Below are positions 11,742 through 23,397 of a stretch of 64,000 bases of DNA, in pieces. Location: positions 718,501 to 782,500 of the forward strand of contig CAJNDT010000613.1 in the NCBI GenBank assembly GCA_905221615.1. The letters are read 5' to 3'. Position 1 is the first letter of the stretch. The number at the start of each line of letters is the position of its first letter. The position numbers and the translations under genes are program-made. This DNA is from Symbiodinium sp. CCMP2592. Lineage: Eukaryota; Sar; Dinophyceae; Suessiales; Symbiodiniaceae. The notes beneath the pieces are model-generated. The model was not told where the DNA came from and did no database searches. It worked only from the letters and a program-made list of their open reading frames with translations.

Positions 11742-12339
11742 ATGGATCCAGCACAGATTGCCTTGCGACAGGCCGACATCATAGAGTATTTCGCAGGGAC
11801 AGCAAAGATAGCACGGTTGGGTCGGGCAGCCGGGTGGAACGTACTAGCTCACGATATCCTCTTCGACAAACAGAAAAAGAGCAGCATGAACATGAACGGA
11901 TCTGCTGGCTTTGCGCTACTAGGCTTGCGATCGGAGTCTTTCCGGGGATTCATGGGATCTATCCAAAATTCTATACAGGGTGTTTCGGCTGGAGGGGATG
12001 CCTATATTGTGTTTTATAGCAATGTCCAGGTAGACCCGGTACTCTTTGCAAGCAGCTACATGTGCGGTTTTTTGTTACAAGTGAGTTCGGTTTGTTGCCC
12101 AATACTACCCGAGCCTTCGGAAATGGTGGTTCTCTTTTGTGGGTCCTTAGATAAGTCCAGTCCTTAATTAGGTCGATGGGGCATTGTTTCCTTTGCTATA
12201 CTACAGTACCATATATATATATATATATACCCTATATGCGCTATATACCAGTATACTACTATATATATATATATATATATATTTATATGGAACCACCACC
12301 ACCACCACCACCACCACCACCACCACCACTACTACTACT

Positions 12340-12401
<62 letters not shown>

Positions 12402-13110
12402 CTACTACTACTACACTGATCCCAAGTCTTGGCAGCCCAGGCTCGCCGTCTACATGCTGCTTTGTGCAAATCCAGAGGGAGCTGCGGTGTTCCTGGGGAT
12501 CGAGTGTTCGACTTATGTCTTGATCAATCGGGGCACTTCCAAGAGAAGCCCGTTGGTACCTATGGGCGATCGCTGTTTGACGAGTGTCGCACAATCGAAC
12601 ATGTTCACAAGCAGGCCGGATTCATGGTATGCCATGACTTCTATACGTGTTTCAGTTTCATGTAAACACATCGATAGCTTGTTGCCGGTCTATGTGTGCA
12701 GGGCGATCCTCCTCATGTTGGCGGCTCACCTAGTGAATGCCGTCTGGATTGTGGAGCAACCTGCAAGCTCCTTGCTGTACATGCATGATCGGTTTCAGTG
12801 GCTGTTACGAGCTTACCTTCGGCTTGGGATCCGGGCACCTTGTATGCAGCAGCCGCATGACTCATGTTAACTGTACGACTGATCTTGCAAGACAATCGCC
12901 CTGATGCAGCTAAGATGTTCAAAGAAAATTTCTGGATGAGAAAGTATGCTCATTGGGTACCGAAAAGAACAGTATGCTGGTCCAACTCTCCTATGATCCG
13001 ATGCTTGAGGGCAGGCAAGCTTGCTAACCATGAAAGAGGTGGCCAAAATGGTGTTCGGCATTCTCGCAACCGGCATGGGGTTCGTTGCTTTCAAGGAAGT
13101 CGAAAGCTAA
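11742..13110 (+). pseudogene. Gene E: C5-methyltransferase-like protein, multi-exon, frame broken near the 3' end
   Basis: Exon 1 from ATG 11742 contains IIEYFAGTAKIARLGRAAGW, which resembles motif I (the FAG SAM-binding loop) of cytosine-5 DNA methyltransferases. Exon 2 near 12442-12604 contains GIECSTYVLINRGTSKRS, where the Cys sits where motif IV would be. Exon 3 from about 12702 contains WIVEQPASSLLY, with a motif VI-like Glu. Exon 4 near 12890 holds FWMRKYAHWVPKRTVCWSN. The exon 2 to 3 junction works with a GC donor (CAG/GCCGGA). Near 13020 the frame shifts by an apparent 4-nt excess between ...RAGKL and MKEVAKMVFGILATGMG, which then reads to TAA 13108-13110. Methyltransferase identity is inference from motif order. 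Motif IV lacks a canonical PCQ, so activity is doubtful. A sequencing error is possible instead of real decay. Confidence 0.5.
12292..12401. repeat. (CCA)n followed by (TAG)n microsatellites
   Basis: A ccacca tract of about 36 bp runs through cactactact into tagtagtag and back to tactactac. The outer parts are complementary and could fold into a hairpin. It lies inside intron 1 of gene E, next to AT tracts at 12210-12280. Confidence 0.9.
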
Positions 13111-13335
13111 AGGACACCCAGTTCCCTGTCAGCAATGTAATCAGCAAGTCTGGTACATTCTCGTAAAACCCTTGTCCATGAACCCACGCAACACACCGCG
13201 AGGCGATATCCTGCAAAGTTTGCCCGAGCTCTCGTTGATTTGGTTCCTGCTCTCCGGCACGGTCCTGCTCGCTTGCAGCCGACTGCGGAGGCCGGTGGGA
13301 GAGCCTTGCAAGTCATTTGGGCGGACAAGCAGAGG

Positions 13336-13372
13336 GAGGGAGAGAGGGAGAGAGAGAGAGAGAGAGAGATAG

Positions 13373-13403
<31 letters not shown>

Positions 13404-13570
13404 AACGGGACGCAGGTTAAAGACGCAGATGGGTCGCGATGGGGAGTGAGAGAGAGAGAGAGAGAATATAGGTGCTTCTGCATCACTAGGAAGCACCCCT
13501 TTTTTTCAACGATCATCGTTATGTTGTTATATAAGAGGAGAGGCAGAGAGATAGAGAGAGAGAGAGAGAC
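13336..13570. repeat. Cluster of (GA)n tracts and a duplicated ~45-bp segment
   Basis: Three GA-rich tracts lie at about 13336-13403, 13448-13466 and 13549-13570. After the second and third comes a nearly identical segment containing aggtgcttct.catcactaggaagcac, so the unit (GA tract plus segment) is tandemly duplicated with divergence. Confidence 0.85.
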
Positions 13571-13691
13571 AGAACAAATAGGTGCTTCTTCATCACTAGG
13601 AAGCACTTCTTTATTCAACGACCGAGGGGTTACACTGGCCATTATATGATATGAATGGATGTATATACTGTTGTGCAGAATGAAATCAGCT

Positions 13692-14110
13692 TGTGCAGGC
13701 ACTGCATCTCAATACCCCATTGGAAGATCTCTTCGGTGCTTATCCTTGGGAGAAATGGGGCGAGGCTGGCTTAGAGGAGTGCATGGTCTACCTACGATGC
13801 AGCACTTTGGTCACTGTGCCAAAAGCATTCAAACACTTGATTCCGAAGAGCCTCGCTCATTGCTGCAGCCTTTACAATTAGCTGCTTTTGAGCTTTCGCT
13901 TGCAGTGTGTAATTGAAGTTTGCAGATAATTAGCTGCAGCTGGGATCGAAGGCTTGCCGAAAAGGTCTGTCTACCACGGATGTCATGTGCTTGCTACTTT
14001 TGCAGAATGCACCTGGCAGCCCGAGTTCAGCAGCAACCAAGCCCTTGCATTGCCGAAGTTTGTGTTGAAATCCCTGAATCGGACCCCTACATTATGCCCA
14101 GGACACAATC
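13692..14110 (+). CDS. Exon fragments F, unknown protein
   Basis: After an acceptor CAG at 13691 one frame reads ALHLNTPLEDLFGAYPWEKW and continues about 50 codons. A second protein-like stretch near 13996-14090 reads ECTWQPEFSSNQALALPKFV. They probably belong to one gene whose other exons I could not place. Function unknown. Confidence 0.4.
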
Positions 14111-14157
14111 TGCAAACAGCGTTTTTTGACTCGGATGGTCTCCAAGCACTGAAAACG

Positions 14158-14425
14158 AGATTGCGGAAACAGGCGTCCAAATGGCGGAAACTCGCGGCCA
14201 AATGGCGGAAACTAGCGGAATGGGGTCCCGCGCCCCCCAAAACCGGCCCAGCCCGAGATTGCGGAAACAGGCGTCCAAATGGCGGAAACTCGCGGCCAAA
14301 TGGCGGAAACTAGCGGAATGGGGTCCCGCACCCCCCAAAACCGGCCCAGCCCGAGATTGCGGAAACAGGCGTCCAAATGGCGGAAACTCGCGGCCAAATG
14401 GCGGAAACTAGCGGAACGGCCCAAA
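14158..14425. repeat. 98-bp tandem repeat, about three units
   Basis: The unit begins gattgcggaaacaggcgtcc and repeats at 98-bp spacing; the third unit is partial. Inside each unit ccaaatggcggaaact occurs twice, so the array is also a smaller-scale GGCGGAAAC repeat. It has no stop codons in one + frame but no protein-like composition. Confidence 0.93.
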
Positions 14426-14454
14426 CCATCAACCCAGCACAGCGTTTCAGAGGG

Positions 14455-14615
14455 GGTTGGGGTGTGCTTGTGTCGGGTTTGGGGGTTCGGGGGTTGGGGG
14501 TTGGGGTTGGGGTTGGGGTGGTTAGGGGGCACCCCGCCTCCCCAAAAGCAGCTACAAGCTCCACTCGGGGGTTGGGGGTGGGGATGGGGGATGGGGGTGT
14601 GGGCGGGTTTGTGCT
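14455..14615 (+). repeat. G-rich tract with G-quadruplex potential
   Basis: Contains many runs of three to five G separated by one to three bases, such as gggggttgggggttggggttggg, and again at 14565-14610. Folding is inference. It lies between the 98-bp repeat and the start of gene A. Confidence 0.7.
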
Positions 14616-14711
14616 GCTTGTGCCTTATGTTTGCAAGTTGCTATGTGTTTGAAAGCTGTGTGCCTGCATTCGGTTCACGTCTTGCATCTGTGGGCTCGAC
14701 TAAAGTAACTC

Positions 14712-15247
14712 ATGTCGTTTGAGTCTCTGCCCACGAGACGTGGGTCGACAGAGACGTTGGCCCGGGGTCTGGCTTTGGCATCTGCGCCTTTGGTGGAGAT
14801 GCTACGGCCGAAGCAAGAGCCTATGGATGCGGAAGAAGCAGCTCTACAGGCAGAAATGCAGGTCCGCCCACAATCCCTACAAAACCCTTTAAAAGGGATA
14901 CCCCTTCTATATAACCATTTCCTAACTAATCTGAACTCTGTACCCATCCCAATTGCCTCCGCCAGGATATCTTCGAGCAGCTGACCGACGGTGTGATCGA
15001 CATTCCTTCTGACGATACGGAGGATGGGAACTGCGAGGCCGAATGCTTTTTGAAAGGTTTTTAGATGGGTGAGGGCATATATATGCCTACATAGATCAAT
15101 CTCTGTATTTCATGCATCCGAAACCCATGAAGTCGGAAGCCTGACCGGAAGCCCTAGCTAAGCTAATCCAAATCTAGTTTTGTGTGGGATCCATGATGCC
15201 AGTCCGGTGAACCTGAGGGCTGTCGCCGAAGCGGGGTTTATATAGGA

Positions 15248-15319
<72 letters not shown>

Positions 15320-17833
15320 TAGGATCGGGTTTAAGGGTGTGTGGTTCGAAGGGGGTTGAGTTGTTCCGGTTTGGACTGCATAATGTTAACTGCAGAACGC
15401 ACACACACATGCATGTGTGTATATATATATATATGTATATGTATATATGTATACTCATGTATGCATGCACATCTTCACCCCGCATGTGACAGTGAAGCCC
15501 GACAGGCTTCTGCCGGTGGAGACGCAGAGATGGAAGAGACGCTTCTTGAATCTGCTGAGCCTCCCGAACAGATTCCGAGCCCGACGCCAGCTCTTCCCGA
15601 GCAGACCAATCCGAGCCCGACGAGTGCAGGATCCCCGGCAGCTCTTCCCAAGCAGACCAATCCGAGTCCGAGCCCGACGAGTGCAGGATCCCCGGATGCT
15701 CTTCCCAAGCAGACCAATCCGAGTCCGAGCCCGACGAGTGCAGGATGCCCACAAGCTCTTCCCAAGCAGACCAATCCGAGTCCGAGCCCGACGAGTGCAG
15801 GATCCCCGGCAGCTCTTCCCAAGCAGACCAATCCGAGTCCGAGCCCGACGAGTGCAGGATCCCCACAAGCTCTTCCCATGCAGCCCAATCCGAGTCCGAG
15901 GCCGACGAGTGCAGGATCCCCGCCAGCTCTTCCCAAGCAGACCAATCCAACCCCGAGCCCGACGAGTGCAGGATCCCCGCCAGCTCTTCCCATGCAGCCC
16001 AATCCAACCCCGAGGCCGACGAGTGCAGGATCCCCACAAGCTCCTCCCAAGCAGAGCTTGCTTCAGACAAATGCACCGCCAGCGCCGCCGGCCAATCCGA
16101 GCCCGACAGGTCCGGCAAAATCCCCACCAGCTCTTCCCAAGCAGAACCCAACTCCTCCTGCCAAGCAGAGCTTGCTTGTGTCAAAAGCTCGTGCACCTCC
16201 CGCCCCAGCTTTTGCCGGACCTGCTCCGACAAGTGCCGCCATAGACCGCCGGCTGAGACGCATAATGACGCCAAACAGTCGAGGAGTGCACAAAGTCTCC
16301 GAGCAGGTACGTGCTATGTATGGGGATCCCGACCAGAAGCATAAGGTCATCAAGCTCTTCCAGAACTGTGGGTACTGTCCTGAAGCGTTTGTGAAGAAGT
16401 TTCGCTTTACTGTGCAGAAAGAGCACGAAAGCGAAGTGGAAGTTCCATTCGAATTTCTGTCCAAAGAAGAAATGTCCATGGATCCATACAACATGACGGA
16501 GCTACTTGGCTCACTCTACACACATGTATACGTACATTATGTATTTACACATGTACAGACATGCATGAGAAACATATATTACATTTATACAGACACACGC
16601 ACACACACGTATAGACACGGTCTGCATATACATGGATAACATATACATATATGTAGATATATATATATATATATATAATATACATAACACATAATGTAGG
16701 GCGGTACCCTGTATACGGTCAAATATTCACAGGCATGTTGTGCATGTGCATTCGCACACATGACACGTTTGGACACACAGGGCTCATATGTAGGCTGCTT
16801 CATTTCCTCTGTACCCCGAATTTAACCCGATCGATAACCATCCTCATGCAAAACAAACTCAGGGCCGACATCGCTGAAGTGGTTCGCAAGGCGGAGGATG
16901 ACCCGGCGAAATTCATCAGGCACTCGCTTTCAGTTGGTTCGATACGGGTTTCATATGGGTAAACTTAGAATAGGCTTTGGATTTATGCTCCGGGTTAAAA
17001 GTGTATGTATAAGGACTCGAGGTTCTATATGGGGTATATTAGGGACGCCAATTAAACATATAGACCCTCTTATACGATCTCGAAATGTTACAGTAACCTC
17101 AAGTGAAGCACAGCCCAGAGCCCAATCTAAAGCCCCCGGCAAGTCTCCACACGCCAAATCAGGCAAAATGAAGAGAGCCATCCTTCTGCCCTGGCAGGAA
17201 GCACACGTTCAAGGTCGGAGTCATCACGTACTACACCGAACTCAAGGTGAAGGGGTTCAAGAAGTGCCTTGCCTTGTAAGTGTTAATTGGGCTTCTATTG
17301 GAGGTCAGTTGTCGAGTGGACTTCTGTTCAACCGCCCTGAACGAAGGGGCAGCCCAGCAAACCCAAAACCCCACAAAACGACCAAACCCAAAGCCTTGCA
17401 TTAGAGAGGTGGAGGGAAAGTATTTTCCATTCCTGTGCCCGGGCTCCGATCATCATATCAAATTGGTAATTCCCGTGCACCCCTTGCACACGTATGCATC
17501 GAATTTACAAAGGCTTCTTCGGTTAGCCTTAAGCTACAAAACCATGGCAGCCGTCACTACCGATGGTCCTCCATGCCCATTCGTGCCATCTCATGACTTT
17601 GAACGACAAGCTGAAGCCTCCGGCCCAATTTCCGAGCTGATGCATATTCCTGCATGAGAAAAAGCTGTTTCACTCTGATGCTGTTCAAAACTAAATGCCT
17701 AGACATTTCTTACGCAGACAACAGAAAGAAACTAATTCAAGCCCGGCACGGACTTGTTCAAGGTCTCGACACGGCGGTAGATCTGTGGAATGCTGTATAT
17801 TCCAAGCTGGATGAAATCAATGGCAATCCTTGA
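14712..17833 (+). CDS. Gene A: Pro-rich repeat protein with a conserved C-terminal region, multi-exon
   Basis: Likely start is the ATG at 14712 (MSFESLPTRRGSTETLARGL...), with a donor at a CAG/GT near 14862. A second exon begins after CGCCAG near 14967 (DIFEQLTDGVIDIP...). The long third exon (about 15490-16510) holds an acidic start and about eight copies of a 57-bp unit encoding roughly SPAALPKQTNPSPSPTSAG. A folded-looking region follows, beginning AIDRRLRRIMTPNSRG and running through VIKLFQNCGYCPEAFVKKF. Later pieces are RADIAEVVRKAEDDPAKF (near 16860), HTFKVGVITYYTELK (near 17200) and a terminal exon ending at TGA 17831-17833. Junction phases near 15050 and 17190 could not be fully resolved, so borders are approximate. 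I do not recognise a named domain. The region after the repeats resembles a lineage-specific dinoflagellate family; this is inference. Confidence 0.6.
15250..15320. repeat. (AT)n microsatellites
   Basis: Two AT tracts separated by a short ggtctatat spacer, within an intron of gene A. A further tract is near 15420-15455. Confidence 0.95.
15620..16060 (+). repeat. 57-bp coding tandem repeat in gene A
   Basis: About eight units of 51-57 bp around gcagctcttcccaagcagac and ccgacgagtgcaggatcccc. The unit length is a multiple of three, so the reading frame is kept and a Pro/Ser/Thr-rich 17-19 residue repeat results. Units differ by a few substitutions (Ala, Asp, Gln or Pro after SP; Lys or Met before Q). 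Confidence 0.9.
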
Positions 17834-17912
17834 ATCGAAGTACCCTTTCGGGAATTTTTCCTCTGATGTTCTTCTCCTCACTTGAGCTTCCGATCCTTGT
17901 CGCCCTTCCGCC

Positions 17913-18014
17913 ATGATGGCAAACAGCTTGGATTTGAATCCACTAGAACTATAAGCGCTGAGCCAGGAGAAAGGCTTTCAGGTGTTGTGGTGTTTTATGG
18001 TGTGTTGGGGTTCG

Positions 18015-18061
<47 letters not shown>

Positions 18062-20074
18062 CTCTCCGTCCCTCTCTTGCTCTCCTTGTCTCGCTCGGCT
18101 TCGTTTGTGAGGGTTGCTCGTTTGTGGGGGCAAAACGAATGTATGTTATTTTGTGAAGCCCGAAATCAGCCCATTGCCCAGGCAGAGTGCCCGCAGCAGT
18201 GTCACGGAGGAGCAAGAGTTTCTGGACGAGGACCAGGATGCTGTGGAGATGGATATGTCTAATGACTTCGTGTTCGGCCAGAGCAGCTCTGCCCTGCCAT
18301 CCCAAGGTGGGCACGCTACGATGTTTTTCTTGAGTTATCAGCCCATGTCTTGCAATACAGCTTGCAACCTGCATGTGGTTTGCGTCATTCGTCGTATACA
18401 AGCCAATCACTAAACTTGTTCGGGTCATGTGCACACAGCCACCAAACCCCGAAGCTCCGAAATGTCGGATCCAGATAACGAATTATACAAAACCCCCTAT
18501 AGCTCTGGATCCCTGTACAACTATATATGAAAAGCCCAATGTCTGGATTCTACAAATATCATCCATAAACCTGCCAGAAACAGTTCGTACAAGCCCCTTT
18601 CAAAAACCTCATAGTAAACCCTATATAAGCATAATCCCTAAAAAGCCCTAAACCCAAAACCCTCCGAAGTATATAGGATTCTACTGATGCCGTCTAATCC
18701 CATGGAATACTTCCCCACAAAACCTTCTCACCAACAAGCCCTCGATCCCAACCTTTGCCACACGCACCCACCTCCGGTGCTATAAGGTGAGATCTCCACG
18801 GCCTCCAGGCAAGCAGCTGACCCAAATGTGCGGGACAAAATCCAGAAAGACGCCGAGAAAACACTCAAGAAACTTGGGTGGCCGGAACACGAAGAGGCCA
18901 TGGATGCATCGAGCACCCTGCCGAAGTGCATTCTATGCATAACAAGGAGACTTGCACGAGTGACGGACGTCCAGTCTAACCTCGAGAAATTCCTCCCGCC
19001 CCCACCGCCTGAAAATGCTTCAGCCGAAGTGAAAGAGAAGTATGCAAAAGGGATTCGACAGAAGCTGCTGGTTGCAATAGTTCTGATCATGATCTTTACT
19101 TTTTGCAGGTTGCTGGTCGATCTTATAAGTCCAGGGTTCACCGATCTCCCTGCAATGGGCCCAGGATGATTGCAAAGCTGCAAGCTTGCTACAACGACCT
19201 GGATTCCGTGAACGACGAGCTTGCAGAGCTCAAGGCCACCGGTCTTGTGGAGGGATTTGACTCGCTGTCTGGCAGCAGTTATGAGATTGTATGCGATTTA
19301 CTGTTTCGTAGCCCTTTGTGATAGAATTGGCATCGGTTTTTACTAAGGCTGCAGCCCGAGATTTGCAAGCAAGTGGAGGCTGCTCGCAAGAAGTGTCTTG
19401 GCTTGCAGGTTTCAAGGCTATATAGGGTTCAAGGGCCTCAGGGTACATATGGGTTTTATATATATATATAGTTTAGAGTTCTATACTTGCGGGCTTTGCT
19501 GGGTTTGTTTATATAAGGGTTGAGCATGGCACCCCCGGCCTCCATAATCGATCAGGTCCATCTTGTAGCCCCGACGCTTCCTTTTGTTTGGATCAGTTGC
19601 TCGCTATCATGCATAGGTCTTCTTTCTATTTATATGTATATATATATATATACAGACCATCCCCTACATACCTTCGTAGGTATGTTAGTTTAGCTTTTTC
19701 TCTGGGTAGCTCTGCATCTATATAGATATGTCGAATATTTTTCTATCCGCCCAGCTTATGTCCGTCTATTGTAATTACCTGGAAACAATCACTGGTATCC
19801 GAGGGTGGTGGAGAGCTGGGATCTCGAGTCTCGTGCAAGGACACCGTCTGTGATCATTGAGCAACCCATGCATCCTGCTGTTGAATAGGTGTGTGCAGCT
19901 TCGTAACATAAAGTGCTAGCGCCTGTGCCATTCTCCAGGATTCTGCTGCAAGACTATGCAAGCTCGGTGGCTGATGTCAAGCCCAAGTCGGGCAAAGCCA
20001 AGCCTCCAAGGCCCAAGGTGAATGTGCGACCGCCCCCGGCTGATGAGAAGCCGGCCAAGAGACAGAAGAAGTAG
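17913..20074 (+). CDS. Gene B, right copy
   Basis: Same exon structure and coding sequence as the copy at 729-2904. It differs by a shorter CT microsatellite in the first intron. It lies directly downstream of gene A (stop at 17833), leaving only about 80 bp between genes, which fits the tight unidirectional gene arrays common in dinoflagellates. Confidence 0.6.
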
Positions 20075-20573
20075 TTTAGCTGCTTAGCTTCGGCAACAGC
20101 CTCGCTTTGAGAGCTAGATCAAAGGCTGTTTTTGAAAAGCCGGTCCTTTAATGCCAGTCTGTACAGTGTTCGCAGGTGCCGCAAGTACTCCAATATATAT
20201 ATATATATATATATAATAGGATTATGTGTTGTATTTACGAACATAGAAAGCACTGCCCTGACATCCTGCAATCGGCACTGCAGACGGGCCTTCGGTAGCT
20301 TCAGGATGCCAAAACAACGGACCACGATATGCGCTATAGTTCCTATAGGATGCAATCTGATTACCTCATATCCACACAAACGCCAGGCTCCACCGACCTC
20401 CAGAGTCCAGCTCTGGAAGCATTGGCCGACACCGTGGCTGATGGTGTCACGTGCCATGAATGTTGTGGAATACAGGGGGTATGTTGTTTCTCTTCGGGGT
20501 TTGGGCTGGGGTTTGGGCTTTCGCGGTGTTGGGTACCCCAACCGATGCAATCTATCTTTCATTAGCACCACTC

Positions 20574-21184
20574 TTGTTCCTCGAAACAACAAAGCCTTCC
20601 ACCCCAAACCCCGAACCCAAAACCCTGAACCCTCGTATCCCAAACCGTGTACACCCTGAACCCTGTAAATCTATCCTTCATTAGCACCACCCTTAATTGT
20701 TCCTCGAAACAACAAAGCCCTCCACCCCGGTTTCAAAACCCTGAACCCTCGTATCCCAAACCGTGTACCCCCTGAACCATGTAAATCTATCCTTCATTAG
20801 CACCACCCTTGATATGGGCAACTTTCCTCGTAACAACAAAGCCCTCCACCCCAAACCCCGAGCCCAAAACCCTGAACCCTCGTACCCCAAAACGAATACA
20901 CCCTTCCATGAACCCTGTAAATATATCCCCAACTCGTATAATTGTTCCTCGAAACAACAAAGCCCTCCACCCCGATTTCAAAACCCTGAACCCTCGTATC
21001 CCAAACCGTGTACCCCCTGAACCATGTAAATCTATCCTTCATTAGCACCACCCTTGATATGGGCAACTTTCCTCGTAACAACAAAGCCCTCCACCCCAAA
21101 CCCCGAGCCCAAAACCCTGAACCCTCGTACCCCAAAACGAATACACCCTTCCATGAACCCTGTAAATATATCCCCAACTCGTAA
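20574..21184. repeat. 245-bp tandem repeat upstream of gene C, right copy
   Basis: The counterpart of 3400-4010, with the same unit number and order. Confidence 0.9.
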
Positions 21185-21220
21185 ACTATAGCCCCCGGCC
21201 GATCTCAGGCTCCAGCGAAG

Positions 21221-23089
21221 ATGATTGGGCAAATCGCCCGAGCTTTCAGAGATGAGCATAATTTGCAGTCGTTGGGTCAAACCTCAGCAGGTGTTGCTGC
21301 GGCGGCTCAGGTTCATACAAACCATGGAGAGAGGGATGCTCATAGGGCTTTTAAACGGTTCGGTCTCACGCTAAAGGTTCCTGTATCAGAGCTTACAGTA
21401 CCTGCTGAGGGAGACCCCGCGATCATTCCTTACCTCAAGGTTGTTGACTTCTTTACATGCCTTCTAAAGAATCATCCAAAGGTCTTGTTTGGAGGCATGC
21501 CTATCGGAGAAAGCAGCCAAAAGCAGTGTCAACAATTCTGGGAGAGGTTCAAGCTTGCACAGCCGGACCACGCAGTCTTCGAAGCCTACCCATCCCCTGA
21601 GGACTGGAAAACGATTGTACCCTTATGCATTCACGGAGATAAGGGGAGAGGGAGGTCCAAACTTCCTTGCTATGTCTTTTCATGGGAGCCTTGTATAGGT
21701 ATTTCGGAGGATGTTCGGCGGAAGGGTCCTGGTTGGCGAAGCCCCGGTGTTCACGGCAACAAACTATCATGGTCTTGCAAGAAAAGAAAGCGAGAGCAGT
21801 GTCCGGACCTCGATCGCGATGAACTTCCGGGTGCATGTGAATCGTGCCCACTGCATCACGAGCATCGCGCCGACCCCGAGCATGCCAGCATCCCGCACAA
21901 TTCGAAGGGCCATTCCTTCTTGAGCAAATTCTTGTTTACTGCAATTCCGCATAAAGTCTTCAAAGATAACGAGGACGTAGTTCCGGCCTTGCTGGATGCT
22001 CTGGCCGACGGCATGCTTGAGCTTTTCACCACCGGGGTACAGCACAATGGGCTGTGCTTCCGAGCAGCCGTATGTGGGATCAAAGGTGATCTGGAGTTTC
22101 ATCATGAAGCCTGCTCGTATGACCGCTGTTATAATACTGCCGGAACAAAAAACAATCTGCTGATGTGCCCGCAGTGCCACGCCGGCACGGATCAGTGCCC
22201 ATACACGGATGTTTCAGATTCCCCTGCATGGGCCTCGACAAACTTTGCTTCCTTGCCATGGACCGAACTTCCAAGACTTAGTCGCATTCCTTTTAGCAGC
22301 TCAAGGCCAGCGGCCTTTTACCGATGCGACGTTTTCCATTGTTTGAAGTTCGGAATTTTAAAGGACTTGGTGGCATGTGTGCTCATCGAACTGGCAGGGC
22401 ATGGCATGTTTGATTTTGAAGCTCGAGGGGCAAGTAAGGGGTTGCCAGCACGCCTAGAAAGAGCCCACATGCTCTTCAAGATGTGGTGTGTTGCCGAAAA
22501 CCGCACCCCGAACATCCGCAAGTTCACGAAGGGAACATTGCATGTCACGAAGAAAAAGATTGGATTCCCAGTTCTTGGTGGCAAAGGTGCTGATGCTGTG
22601 CTGTGCTGCATGTTCCTGCAATTTTTCCTGAGACTGAACCTCCCAGAGGTTCAGTCTGCTGATCTGAAGAGATTGCTGAAAGCAATGGAAGAGACCATCG
22701 CTGGCGCACTGGATTTCGTGGGGGTGCATCATTCACACCCAGCATTTTTGAAGCCATATTGTGCAAAGTTTATCCATGTGTCAGGGATGAAGCTTCTGAG
22801 AGGCTACGCATACCTTGCAAACAGGGCTATCCGAGAAGGCAAGAGGCTGTATAGTCTACGGCCAAAACTCCACTACTATCACCACGTACTGATGGACTTG
22901 GAAAGCCAAATTCGACAAGGACATGAATGGTGCTTGAATCCGGCCATTTTCGGGTGCGAAAGTAACGAAGATTACATCGGCCGAGTATCAAGGATATCCC
23001 GAAAAGTGAGCCCTAAGATTGCAAGCCGGCGAACGATTGATCGCTATTTGTTGGCGGTTAAGCTGTTGTTCCGAAAGCATGGCCTTTGA
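21221..23089 (+). CDS. Gene C, right copy: 622-aa zinc-cluster protein
   Basis: Same ORF as 4047-5915 with two amino-acid changes in one short motif: FHRWDVFH in the left copy is FYRCDVFH here. Both frames are otherwise intact. That argues for a very recent split or for allelic copies, and against decay. Confidence 0.75.
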   Translation: MIGQIARAFRDEHNLQSLGQTSAGVAAAAQVHTNHGERDAHRAFKRFGLTLKVPVSELTVPAEGDPAIIPYLKVVDFFTCLLKNHPKVLFGGMPIGESSQKQCQQFWERFKLAQPDHAVFEAYPSPEDWKTIVPLCIHGDKGRGRSKLPCYVFSWEPCIGISEDVRRKGPGWRSPGVHGNKLSWSCKKRKREQCPDLDRDELPGACESCPLHHEHRADPEHASIPHNSKGHSFLSKFLFTAIPHKVFKDNEDVVPALLDALADGMLELFTTGVQHNGLCFRAAVCGIKGDLEFHHEACSYDRCYNTAGTKNNLLMCPQCHAGTDQCPYTDVSDSPAWASTNFASLPWTELPRLSRIPFSSSRPAAFYRCDVFHCLKFGILKDLVACVLIELAGHGMFDFEARGASKGLPARLERAHMLFKMWCVAENRTPNIRKFTKGTLHVTKKKIGFPVLGGKGADAVLCCMFLQFFLRLNLPEVQSADLKRLLKAMEETIAGALDFVGVHHSHPAFLKPYCAKFIHVSGMKLLRGYAYLANRAIREGKRLYSLRPKLHYYHHVLMDLESQIRQGHEWCLNPAIFGCESNEDYIGRVSRISRKVSPKIASRRTIDRYLLAVKLLFRKHGL

Positions 23090-23397
23090 GATCTGCTCCT
23101 ATAATTCCCGACCTTATATAAGCCCGCAATCCCACTACAGAATTTTTTTCAAGCCCGTTATCCTGATCCCTTCAGTGTATATAAGGCTCCGGCTGATGCG
23201 AGCATGGTCTGCAGGAGCAAATCGACATGGGCGGTTGTAGCCACGATTCCCTTTGCAAGACAGTATGTAGCCCTGTGGGGCAGCTAATTTTTTAGAAGAT
23301 GTCCATGGCAGGTTGTGTTTTGTCATATAAGGACGTGTGGAGCCGAGAGGCCCGCCGAAAGCGCCATCAACCCCATTCCTGTCCCCCAAAAAGCTTC

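Larger units (their letters stand above)
17185..23397. repeat. Large duplication, right copy
   Basis: Second copy of 1-6223, offset +17184 at the left end and +17174 at the right end. Here the block is embedded in continuous sequence: gene A runs into it from the left, and unique sequence with telomere-like repeats follows from 23398. This copy is therefore the one with intact context. Confidence 0.97.
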
